Assembly (NCBI GenBank): GCA_029721435.1
Contig: CM056592.1
Location: forward strand, 36,777,611-36,841,610
Direction: 5' to 3'
From: Gymnothorax reevesii
Lineage: Eukaryota > Chordata > Actinopteri > Anguilliformes > Muraenidae
Length of the DNA stretch: 64,000 bases
Shown: one piece after another, positions 54,492 to 64,000 of the stretch
Layout: each line of letters opens with the position of its first letter
How positions within the stretch are numbered: the first letter of the stretch is position 1
Position numbers and translations under genes: made by a program
Notes under the pieces: generated by a model
What the model saw: the letters and a program-made list of their open reading frames with translations, nothing else
The model's database searches: none
What the model was told of the DNA's origin: nothing

Positions 54492-55443
54492 GTAAGATTA
54501 CCCAAAACCTTTTAATGTTGGATGATGTCAAATTGCTTTGTGCTTATTTTGTCGCATATAAACTATTTGAATATTAGGACATAGGCCAAGTTGTCATCGC
54601 TTTGTCATAATGACAAAGCTTTCATTGTTTCTTATTAGCGTGAAAATTATATCTGGCAGATCATAGCTTAATGACACTTTCAGTTGGCTTGACTCCATTC
54701 AGCAAGTCCAACTGCGTAACGGAATACAATTCTGCTCAGTGGAAAATAGAATTAAGCAATGCATAGCTTGCATTATGACAATCCCGTCTATAGTTTCATT
54801 TCAGTTTATTTAGATCTATTTTTTGTTACGCCAACAAGGTAGTTAGCAGTAGTTACCTCAGGTCCTGATAAGGCGCCGCTTCCAGGTAAACATTTTTGTG
54901 ACGAAAATTGACAGAAAAGCCATCGAGGGGGCCAGATGGAGACACGACTAGGTTGAGCGGTGGCGAGGCTACATCCGTATAAACACTTGGAATTATCCTT
55001 ATTCTTCTATGAGGAAATGTCCCTTCACCTGGATATCCACTGTTCGGTGCAAGCCTAGATTCAGGTGATACACAATAACTGATAACCACTCAAAATGCCT
55101 GTCGCTGGAGGTCGCTGTTTAGCAATTTCAGAAATTCAGGCTGTATTTCATTCCGTGGGGTAAATCCCAACGCCCCACACCCTGCAAAGTCACTTCCCTT
55201 CGTAGTGTAAACTCTGAAGGGCAGATGGCAGTGGGATTCCCAAATAACAGTCGTTTGGAATGCCCCTCGACGCATTTTGGAGCTTCCGCATTCCGTTAAA
55301 GTAAGGGTAAACAAAAGCAGCCTGTTCACGAGAGATTTGCTTTCACTGGCCATTCAACGGTTTCACTGAAGCTTTATTAAAAACCGTTCTTTCAAAACGC
55401 AAAAAATTGTCTGCGGTAAAAAAATAAATAAACAAATAACAAT

Positions 55444-57300
55444 TAAAGCTGCAAGCAGCGTTGAAAGGGCCCTCGCACCCCTCGAGCACTTTGGGGTGGC
55501 GGCAAGATCTTGATGGGTGCAGGTGTCCATTCAGAGCCATTGGACACTGCGGGACCGCGTACAATGTGGTTTCCTGAGGGGAGTGCAAAAATTTTCTGGA
55601 GGGCGCTATGATACCATTTTGACATGCCAAACACCCCTCCCCCTCCCCTACCTGCCCTGAGACCAAGCAGCTCAAATTACACAATGACTGCTGCTGCAGC
55701 ACTCACTGTAATCTTTACATCATATCTCATAAACCGTTTGACGAAATCAAACGCCGTTTGGTACACTTCACCAACACAATACAGGGAACATTATTACCAA
55801 GTTTGGTAGAATTTGAATGTAAACTTTTGGCAATATTATTATGTTATGACTGTATATATTGAAAAATTTTGAGGGACAGACTTCAAAACACAGTATGGGA
55901 TGCAGTGTACGAAAGTTTCGCCTCGGTCTGCTTGTTTACTTGTCAAAGTTTCAGCTCATTTGGACTTTCTGGTGAATTTTGGGAATTTTTTTTCATCCAC
56001 TTCCTCTATCACTTCCTCTATCACGGCGCCACCTAAAATTTGATGGGCCGCCACGACCCACGTTTTACGAAAGCGCACAATATTCGCAGCACTTCATCTG
56101 CAAGACCTTAAGGCTAATAAAACACAGGGGGGCGCCAGGACCGAATTTGAGAACTGCTGCCGTAAAACATGCCATTTCCTGTCGCCAGCAGGTGGCGCTG
56201 TGACTTCTAACAAATGTTGACATACAGACATCTTCAGGGTGCGACTGTCATCATATGTAGGAAGTTTCGGGCGAATACGATTATGTATGGCCGAGTTATA
56301 ACAACATATGTCTTATGGCGAACATCAAAGTTTACCACACCCCCACGGCCACGCCCTAAGACTGTAGTACACGTCTTACGCAACTTTTGCTCTCACAGGT
56401 CTTATGAAGGGAAAGAGCGAATTTGAAGTCGATCGCATTAAATGTCTAGGAGGAGTTCGTTAAAATACGACACCTGCAAATTGCCCCAACATGACCATAA
56501 AATTCAAAATGGCTGACTTCCTGTTGGTTTAACGATATCGCTCCAAGAGGCCTTTTTGTACATCTTGACCCCCTACAGGTGACTGGCGATTTTCATTCTT
56601 GTAAGTGAAACGGTACGCGGGGGCTGCTTCATTGAAACACTATTGGCAGTGCCTAGGGGGCGCCATTCAGCCAATTTGCCACGCCCATGCCCGCAACCCC
56701 CCTCAAAAATCAAGTATTGTACCTTACAACATATGTGCCACGTATCATGCGTCTACAAGCTATCTTACATCTGTAATACCATAAAATGCATTAGGAGGCG
56801 CTACAGAGCTGATCTGCCATGCCCGTAGCCAGCTGTAATGTATATGAAATTGCATTAGGATTCACACATATGTGCAAAGTTTCGTAGGTTTTCGCAGATC
56901 CTAAAGGCCTCAAAACTGCAATCGTATATTGAAAATTTCCGCAGGAAATGGTCCACGGCTGACTTCCTGTTGGGCAAAAAAAAATTTTTTAAATCTCATG
57001 ACATTGTACTAAGGGGACCGATGATGTCACCGAATTTCGTGCACCTCCGACGAAATATGCTCAAAAACGGCCCTACGTTTGGGGGCGCTTTTGAGCCCCC
57101 TGACCACGCCCACGCCCAGTCACTTCAGAAAATGTTGAGTTTCGCCAGGTTTGAGGTCTGTGCCAAATTTGGTGCGGCTCGCACTGCAGGAAAGGCCTCA
57201 AAACGGGTCGTAAAGCCGCAGAAGTATAATAATAATAATCTCTACAAAAACAATAGGTTCCTCGCAACTTCGTCGCCCGGGCCCTAATAATAATAATAAT
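55444..57300. repeat. Large dispersed fish repeat (GGGCCC-ended)
   Basis: Begins AAAGCTGCAAGCAGCGTTGA with GGGCCCTCGCACCC and ends CGTCGCCCGGGCCCTAATAA followed by (TAA)n. The body is non-coding, with repeated CCACGCCCACGCC-like and GGGGGCGC motifs. I recognise the opening sequence as a very common fish interspersed repeat, but its transposon class is unclear to me. Confidence 0.65.
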
Positions 57301-57318
57301 AAAAACGCCCCTATATAG

Positions 57319-57381
57319 CTACCCAGTCAGCAAACTGGTGCTGGCGCGACGCTGGGCCGAAGTCGCAGGCTGTCTGGGTAG
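57319..57381. repeat. Small palindromic MITE
   Basis: CTACCCAGTCAGC and its near-inverse GGCTGTCTGGGTAG bound a 63-bp GC-rich sequence. Terminal CCAGAYAGC resembles the element at 49181-49289, so the two may be related. Confidence 0.6.
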
Positions 57382-58368
57382 TGTCAGCCATTCGACGATA
57401 GTAAGCAATCTGGCTAGGTTTGTTTGCTTTCTGTGCGTTTTTGTCATTTTCCTGTATGTCGCGGAGACACACACTTCACTGGGCTAGGCCCTATTAGGTA
57501 GTATGTAAAAATGGAAAAACAAAAACAGTAGTTGGATGTAACGGTCATAATATGTGGCTGCTGGATTTGATGAGGTGGCTGAATTACTAGTCAGTCATTA
57601 GACTGCTTATTTTATTTCAAAAATAAATAAGTTTATTTCTCTATCGTGACCGGTTCGCTCTACGTTACGGTTTGCTTATTACGCGGATACTCACAAAAAA
57701 AAAAAAAAATCAAAAGCTTGGCATAAAATGTCAATCGAAATAGGATTTTATTGATTTACAAAAGTTTCCATCGCTTCTACTTGAAAAAAAAATAGTCCGC
57801 TGCTTGAAAAAGTAATCCATTCATTTCTACGGTTGGAACTGTAACTGTAACCGCCAGAGTCGACCAGAGGCGTCCATAGCAACGGTCTACTATACAGAAA
57901 TAACAGACCTTATAATGTTGTAATTGACCAATAAGGATCGAGCATTTGACAGTGGTTTTCGTGACAACCAGTCAGAGAGTTGTAGTGTTACTGCATTTTT
58001 ACGAGTCTTTTGAAATGGCTGAAGAATGTAAAGCATAAAAATATAGCATATACAGTAGGCTTTATATTATATAATGAGCTATACTGTCAGTTCAGAAAAA
58101 GTAAGATGTTAGCTGCTGGAGAGTAGATGTCACTAATCGACACAGCTAATTTGCAATTGCAATGGACCACGTCGGAGTTAGCTTTAATACCCATTATCCA
58201 TTGCGCGTGATGTCACGCATTTTCGGCTGGGGGTATAGACCCATTTACAGCCGACGTCAGCAAAAAGATGCGTGCTCATCTTGGCAACGGAAGTAGCGGT
58301 CTCCCCAATTCAGTCTGACGAGTTATGAATCTGCAAACATTGAATTAGATATTTTACCAGCACCGAAA
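57382..58368. other. Interval without recognisable gene
   Basis: No exon-like or transposon-coding sequence seen. Confidence 0.4.
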
Positions 58369-58600
58369 TGTCTGGTTGTTGCGTGTACGGCTGTAAGAAT
58401 TGATATTTCATTGGTGGATTCACGTTTTACAGGATTCCGAGAGGATCACATCCGTATAACGCCCACTGGCCGCAAGCAAAGCATCAAGTCAAACTCCGAA
58501 CGCTGCCTTGATGCTTTTAAAAGCCCACTGGAAGAGTCAGCCGCATCAACATTGACAGCTGTCAACACGACTGAGAAGCCATGAGTGTCACTCTCAAAAT
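58369..58600 (+). pseudogene. THAP-domain N-terminal fragment
   Basis: ATG at 58369: MSGCCVYGCKN then stop. Continuing in frame, FIGGFTFYRIPRGSHPYN and HWPQAKHQVKLRTLP. C-x4-C spacing near the start and the F-x-R-I-P motif fit a C2CH THAP zinc finger, as in P-element-derived fish sequences. Premature stop and loss of the rest indicate a pseudogene or transposon relic. Confidence 0.5.
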
Positions 58601-59563
58601 ATTGAACAAGATGACGTTTAATTTTGAAAACACCTACCGATAAAGCTTATTTTAAGTCATGAAAAAGTGCAACGTTCAGGCTACTGCGCACTGTATGTTA
58701 TATCCCAGCATAATTTTCCTCCTAAATTTATCTGTCTAGTAAATTAAGATTATGATTCACTTTACTTCACCCAGCAGCAAATTAACTAGCTAGCTAACTT
58801 AGCAGTGCTAAATTCTTACCATCGTACCTTGAATTAGATTCTGTATAACTTTCGATAGCTTGATAATTTAAATGCGCACAAAATAATGGATTTCCTCTCA
58901 AAACTGCGACTTGGTTTAAAAGTAGGTTTATCGGTTTCGACAACAGCATGTGAGGTTGTGGGTGCCCTATCTGTACCCCCTGCCTGATCGGTTCTGCGTA
59001 TGCGCAAACATTCTGCGCATGTGCATTATTTAACTCATATTTACGACACTGCCCGATGTGTTCTACGCATGCGTAAAGTTAAGCGAACGAAATGGGCTGC
59101 GTCTCAAGTCACTTAAATTGCATCCTAGTTCCCCGAGGATGCATGGAGGAGACAGGTGAAAGAACAGATGAAACGAAGTCATATGTTTTAAGCGACATGA
59201 GATGTCCTTTCCCCAGCTGCGTTAGATGAAGCGACGCTCTTTTCTGATGACGGACTCGGCTGGATCTGTTGGAATACGATCTGCGGGAATTGGCACACAT
59301 GTAAACCGTGAATTATTCGCAAATTTTAAAAATCAAAGTATCAAAATACGTCTCACGGTTACAGACATGAATTGAAATATGTGAGAATAATGGTAAACCG
59401 AAGCAGATTTCATGTTTGCATGACAACTACGCTGTCAAACTCGTTGGCTAGCAAGCCAACAATAGCTACAAAGTAATACTTAGCCTGTCATGCAGGTAGG
59501 GTACAATTAGCTGTCAGGACGTAGTTTTCTGTTTATTTATTATTATAAACCATGCGTCATACA
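58601..59563. other. Interval without recognisable gene
   Basis: Short frames only; none with a recognisable motif. Confidence 0.4.
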
Positions 59564-60117
59564 CAGAGATGCCAAGTCTCGCGCATACGGCGTAGGTCTT
59601 ACGTATTTTTAGGCTTATTCACCGTAGTCCGTAATTATTCATTGAATGCTTAATGAGATTCGAATGCGGAATTATATTCCTTGTGCATTGAAGTTTCCAT
59701 TTCACTTGCGTAAAGATGGACCTCATCACAAGTAACATGGAAAGCGATTATGACTCCGGACTTCCCGTGCTTCTCTTTACTCAGGGATTGGAAATAATGT
59801 ATGTGTTTCATGATTGTTTAAATTGTTTCAACGAAATAAGACCATTTGAAACGTTTCTATGCTATTCCATTGCTTTCAATCCCTCAGTAAAGACAAGCCT
59901 GAGAATTCCCGAGTCATAATCGATTTCCGTGTCATTAGATGGGAAATCCGCCATAATGTACGTGAAACTGATTAACTCCATGCTCAATGACTTAAATTCC
60001 GCGAGTGAATTTCTTCAGTGCGCGCTGATTGAATAATTGCCGACTAAGGCTACGGCACAGAGACGTGAATGCCACCAAGAGGAGAAATTCACGCCTAAGA
60101 CGTAATGGCATCTCTGC
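59564..60117. mobile_element. Non-autonomous element with 11-bp TIR and 6-bp TSD
   Basis: Exact terminal repeats CAGAGATGCCA and TGGCATCTCTG, flanked by CATACA at 59558-59563 and 60118-60123. Its interior (GATTATGACTCCGGACTTC; TTTCATGATTGTTTAAATT; GATTGAATAATTGCCG) is homologous to the centre of the foldback element at 30250-30855. Confidence 0.85.
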
Positions 60118-60628
60118 ATACATGGCGGTTTTATGCCCTTGTGCTTGACCAGGAAGGACTTCTGATTTCGAGACAAAAAACTCCAAGTCTGTCGTGGTAT
60201 TTAACATTCTGCTTATATGTCCGCAGATAACGCAGTCATAAGCATCCAGTCACTTGTATGCTCGTAGTTCCTCCCCAGTGTACACGGGGTAGGTATTTCG
60301 ATCAAATGGGTATATATACATCAGGCCACGGAAAACTGGGCCACTAAGCAACGTCATATCCCCCCTCACCGATACCACACGGATCTGGAAATTGGTTGCC
60401 ATTTTTCAAAGTTAATTCGTTTAGGTAGAATTCGCGATCTACAAGCTATTATGGTCCGCCGTGCATCCGTTGCCACGATGCGCGCGCAGCCTGTTTTGTT
60501 TGAAAACAGTAAATGTTCTATGAACTGCACCGTATTTCATCGATTCCCATTGACAGCCAGCCACGCAACATTCATTCTTGCCAGTTATACGCGATATTAA
60601 CTCACTTTTGTCATAAGTTGCGGAGCTA

Positions 60629-60801
60629 AAAGCCGCTTTCATACTGGAAGCAAAACTAATTTTTCGCGCGACAGATTACATTCAAAGTCAATGCAAAGAC
60701 TCGAATGCACGCGAAAGAAGTGCATTCGCATCTTTGCACTGACTTTGAATGCAATATGTTGAGCGAAAAATTTGCTTTGCCTCTGGGGTGAAAGCAGCTT
60801 T
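60629..60801. repeat. Palindromic MITE, ~80-bp arms
   Basis: AAAGCCGCTTTCA..ATTTTTCGC..CATTCAAAGTCAATGCAAAG is matched inverted by CTTTGCACTGACTTTGAATG..GCGAAAAAT..GAAAGCAGCTTT. It could form a hairpin. Confidence 0.85.
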
Positions 60802-61779
60802 ATTTTCCCATACAACAGTCACAAGTGCAGCAATCAAACAAACATGGCGTCTTCTATTTGCCATAAACATGTGATACGCTTCCGCGTGAACTGTAAAAGG
60901 TAAAACGTAGTACAGGCTACTAACTCAGTCGGCTCCATGGTAACACAAACTTCCCGTTGGATTGTTGACAAATATCTAAGTGCGGAAGAAAGAGCGAGGG
61001 TTGTTCCAATCCAATTTCCCTCAACCCTTCCCCGAAGTCCCCTCTATTGCCCTCCCTCGCACTGGAAGGGCTTACTCACCTGCTACGTCATTTGGAGGGC
61101 TCACTCGAGAGGAGGGAAGAAGTGAAGGGAGTGTCTTATTTCGGATTGGAATGCAGCCCAGGTGTATTCCTACCCCCTTGTGTGTGACAACTTAGTACTG
61201 GATTGTGGAGGGGGAGGGGGTGGTATCGGGGGAATGCTTTGACGTGTATTAAGAGGTTGTCACTTTGTTATCTACTAGTTGTTTGCAGTGTCGCACCTCT
61301 TTGATAACTATGGATTGTGAGGTTTCATAGGAGATTTAATGTTTGTCCACGTTTAGCTCATTTATCCCTTTTTAGCCATGTGCATGTGTGCAATAGCGTG
61401 GGTTGGCTAACGTGGGGTGTGCTTTGGCTTCGTGCTTAATGAACTGTAGCCTTCTTTTTGAAATTGGCAGAGATGAGCCGTTCTGGTAATTTAATGAATT
61501 CAACTTGTGGTTAAACAATAAAGAATGTCGTAGTGCATTTCTGTGTTCTGGTTTTTTGTGGAAGTTGTGGACGACTTCTGGACCAGACTGGTTTAAAAAA
61601 GGTGGTGGCAGCCTTTACTATTAGATTATTCGGTTTTGTCATATTACGATATTGTTTACTCTGGCACGAACATTAGTAACAGTAACTTAGCTACGTTAGT
61701 CGCAGTGCTGCAGCCACATTCAACAGGCTATAAAGTTAGGTAGGCTTATGCAGTAAAGCAACACAAAATGGTAAAACGT

Positions 61780-62520
61780 ACAGCTTCCGTGTCTGTGAGT
61801 CCCAGACAGTTGGTACCAATCCAGACTTTATCTTCAGATATTTTACAAAGCCTGCACTTGAGGCTAGTCGTTTGTGCTAACTATTGTTAGTTGTCCCGCT
61901 AGCTAACCCGTGTTAGCTTCACTTACATTATTTGCTGTTATACCGATACTTACAGCTTGTGGCTTCAAGCGCTTGGTCGATACAACTGCTCCAGGTTTGA
62001 GATGCAGCTGAGATGAATAGCCAGCGTTGAATTATCCTTTATTGACAAAGCTGTCTTAGGTGAAATGCCGAGCACAAATAGTTAACATTCTCTTTGAGTG
62101 TGGCTGTTTGCCGCCAGCAAACAAAAAGTTTCCCCCTGATGGGAAGAGAAAATAGCTTTCCTTTTTTTCACATCCAAAAAAACAAGTACAAACAGCTTTG
62201 GGAGACATAATGATCAATCATGTTAAATGATTTGGGCTTGTTTGTGTCTGATAGAATAAATTCCGACATGAGCAGGTCCAGTGCCGTGATTGGCTCTGGA
62301 CAGGTCTGTCCTGATTGGGCGGAATAACTTGATGTCAGGTTTTGCCCAGATCTCGTGAAGATCTCAGGACGAGCTGTTCAGAGAGGAAATCACGTTCTCG
62401 GATTACGGCAAAGCCCCCGTATCTTATGTTTAGAAACTTTGCAGAGGTTGAGTATGGACATCCAACATTATAACTCATATGTATTAAAAGAAGGATCAGC
62501 GTAATAGGGGACCTTTAAAG
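61780..62520. repeat. Probable fish dispersed repeat
   Basis: Ends near TAATAGGGGACCTTTAAAG, with ATAACTCATATGTATTAAAA and a regulatory-looking but non-coding body. Resembles frequent fish repeats that end in GGGGACCTTTAA. Left boundary uncertain. Confidence 0.4.
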
Positions 62521-62602
62521 AATAAAGAGAAGTGTGGGAGGAACGTAAGTGTACTGGCTTACACATTTTCTACACAGGCTAATACACTGTATTAAATAAA
62601 GT

Positions 62603-62631
<29 letters not shown>
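62603..62631. repeat. (TA)n microsatellite
   Basis: Uninterrupted TA run. Confidence 0.95.
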
Positions 62632-62634
<3 letters not shown>

Positions 62635-62912
62635 TTTGAAAGGGTGAGAGATGCTTGAAACATACCTTGGCAATTAATTGCAACTTTCTATTTGTAAGGG
62701 TTTGTGGAAAAATATGGGCCCAATGTTTGTTAATTTTTATGGAGACAATGGATGATTTTTTTTTTTTTTTGTCGATTAGAGACTCACTTCAGACCAGATT
62801 TGTGCCAATTCTGGCCCTCAGTCTGCTACATTACAAGCATTATTGCAATGAGCTAAATGCTATGTAATCTTGTTTTTGTTAATTGTATATTTTGTTTATG
62901 TGTATTTCAGTG

Positions 62913-63065
62913 CAGAAAGAAATGCACTCGGAGTATAATATCAGTTCATCAAAGCACTTTGCTCACGGCGAAATGCGGTTTACTGGAAAACCCGAAGGAC
63001 AATATAGACCGATATATATGGATGATCAGATGAGCCTAGAGCATATCATGTACTATGATCGGTGA
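62913..63065 (+). CDS. Possible exon of unknown gene
   Basis: Follows TATTTCAG (acceptor-like at about 62910). Two frames look protein-like. One gives EMHSEYNISSSKHFAHGEMR to MYYDR then TGA at 63063. The other, joined in phase to the signal-anchor exon at 54394-54491 through the alternative acceptor TGCAG, reads RKKCTRSIISVHQSTLLTAK to about YIWMIR before a stop. Neither can be assigned to a family; may be chance. Confidence 0.25.
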   Translation, partial: QKEMHSEYNISSSKHFAHGEMRFTGKPEGQYRPIYMDDQMSLEHIMYYDR

Positions 63066-64000
63066 CAAGAAAATGGTTAATAATTGAGCTGATGTTTTGT
63101 TTTTTTGTTTTTTTTAATAATATATCTTACTGTCTTGTGATTGCATTTTTGTAGCGAGATTGATTCAATGCGTTTGTGTTTGTCTCACTGCTTCAAGTAC
63201 AGACACCTTCAAAATAACCATTTAAAAAATTCCACTTTTGATTTGATGGTGATTTGTCTTTGATTATATATGGCCGATGTGTGCCCATTTACAAATGAAG
63301 AAAGTCAGTGGTCAGCACTGTGCAGACTGGTCCACTTAACTTAGTTAATTTATATAAGTCAATTTATGAACAGAACCTTCACTCAGAAATCTAAGTGCGC
63401 ATTTAGCCCGGGATATGGAAAATTACACCCTTACTGATTGGCTGCGAACTTGGTGACATATTAGGAGTCACAATCGATTTAAGTCTGGGTCACCTTGTAA
63501 AAATATATTATATGATGCGAACAGGAATATTTCACCTTTACTTGTACATCATGCGTAGAGAAAATGAAGTTTAACTTAATATTTTAATCAAAATTTTTTT
63601 TATACGTGTTGGCTCAGATGTAACTTTGGGCTTTGATTACTGCTACTGAGCTATCAATATGAGAGCTAACTTGTTACATAGTTCGGTTAATTGTATGTGC
63701 AGGTGGAGCTGGGATATAGTTTAGATACTGGCCCACAAATTTAGCTAAAGACTCAGTAAAATTGTAAATTTTACATTTTGTCTTAACAAAATACGCTAAT
63801 TCTCGGCCTGACAAACTGGATTTTTCTCACTAGAAGGAACCAATTACAGTAGCGCTTTTATAGCCTGTTCAGCGCATGCTTTCTCTAACCCTAACTGGTT
63901 TGGGCAGTTCAGAAAAGTGTGATGATAGTGATACAATAAAAGGGGGATTTGAACCCATGGACTCATGTTTATGTTGTCATTGTGACAGCAGCTATTCAAC
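63066..64000. other. Window end, no gene seen
   Basis: A/T-rich sequence without coding, RNA or transposon signatures that I could support. Confidence 0.4.

Noticed and set aside
56970..57287. Frame of 105 codons
   Set aside because: Falls within the dispersed fish repeat; no conserved motif, frame is incidental.

Overview
This 64 kb window looks like repeat-dense teleost fish genomic DNA. It shows no bacterial gene organisation. Reasons: split coding exons with GT..AG borders, many Tc1/mariner, hAT, Gypsy-type LTR, L1-like and tRNA-SINE copies of kinds I know from fish, and abundant (CA)n, (TA)n and (AAT)n microsatellites. No rRNA gene, functional tRNA gene or CRISPR array was seen.

Host coding sequence is sparse. 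The one well-supported host gene is a plus-strand lipocalin of the alpha-1-acid glycoprotein (orosomucoid)/TBT-binding type. Its five 3' exons lie at 5029-9363, join in frame, and are followed by AATAAA at 9446. Its signal-peptide exon was not found. Weaker candidates are a basic N-terminal exon on the minus strand (8044-8273), a signal-anchor exon (54394-54491), a frameshifted exon (35745-35887), a THAP-like fragment (58369) and a possible exon near 62913.

Layout. 1-5 kb: DDE transposase remnants inside ~200-bp inverted repeats, a SINE and a dispersed repeat. 5-9.5 kb: the lipocalin gene; its large intron holds a hAT element with perfect 8-bp target-site duplications (TSDs) and a SINE. 10-13 kb: two different Tc1-like elements. 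15.4-17.8 kb: a decayed Gypsy element (pol and gag remnants). 18.3-18.7 kb: a 42-bp minisatellite. 18.8-29 kb: the centrepiece, an L1-like LINE split by a Tc1-like element that is itself split by a nearly intact Gmr1-type LTR retrotransposon (20860-26839); a SINE also interrupts the same LINE. 29-37 kb: solo LTRs, a LINE fragment, foldback elements and a 344-bp hAT MITE. 37.4-42 kb: a Tc3-like element split by a hAT element that carries another hAT MITE, followed by a solo LTR in inverted orientation to the one at 34.4 kb. 45.8-48.2 kb: a Tc1-like fragment split by a hAT element and abutted by an LTR. 49.6-53.4 kb: a DDE element split by an almost full-length Tc1-like copy. 55.4-57.3 kb: a large dispersed fish repeat. 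57-64 kb: palindromic and foldback MITEs with little coding potential.

The most notable observation is the Gmr1-type element. Its integrase precedes reverse transcriptase, reversed from ordinary Gypsy elements. It has one uninterrupted 1477-codon frame, LTRs that differ by only about one substitution and one indel by eye, and a SCAN-like Gag region. Each LTR also carries a tight cluster of p53-type half-sites just upstream of its TATA box. The order of nesting gives a relative chronology of transposition waves. All identifications come from reading the sequence; no database search was run.
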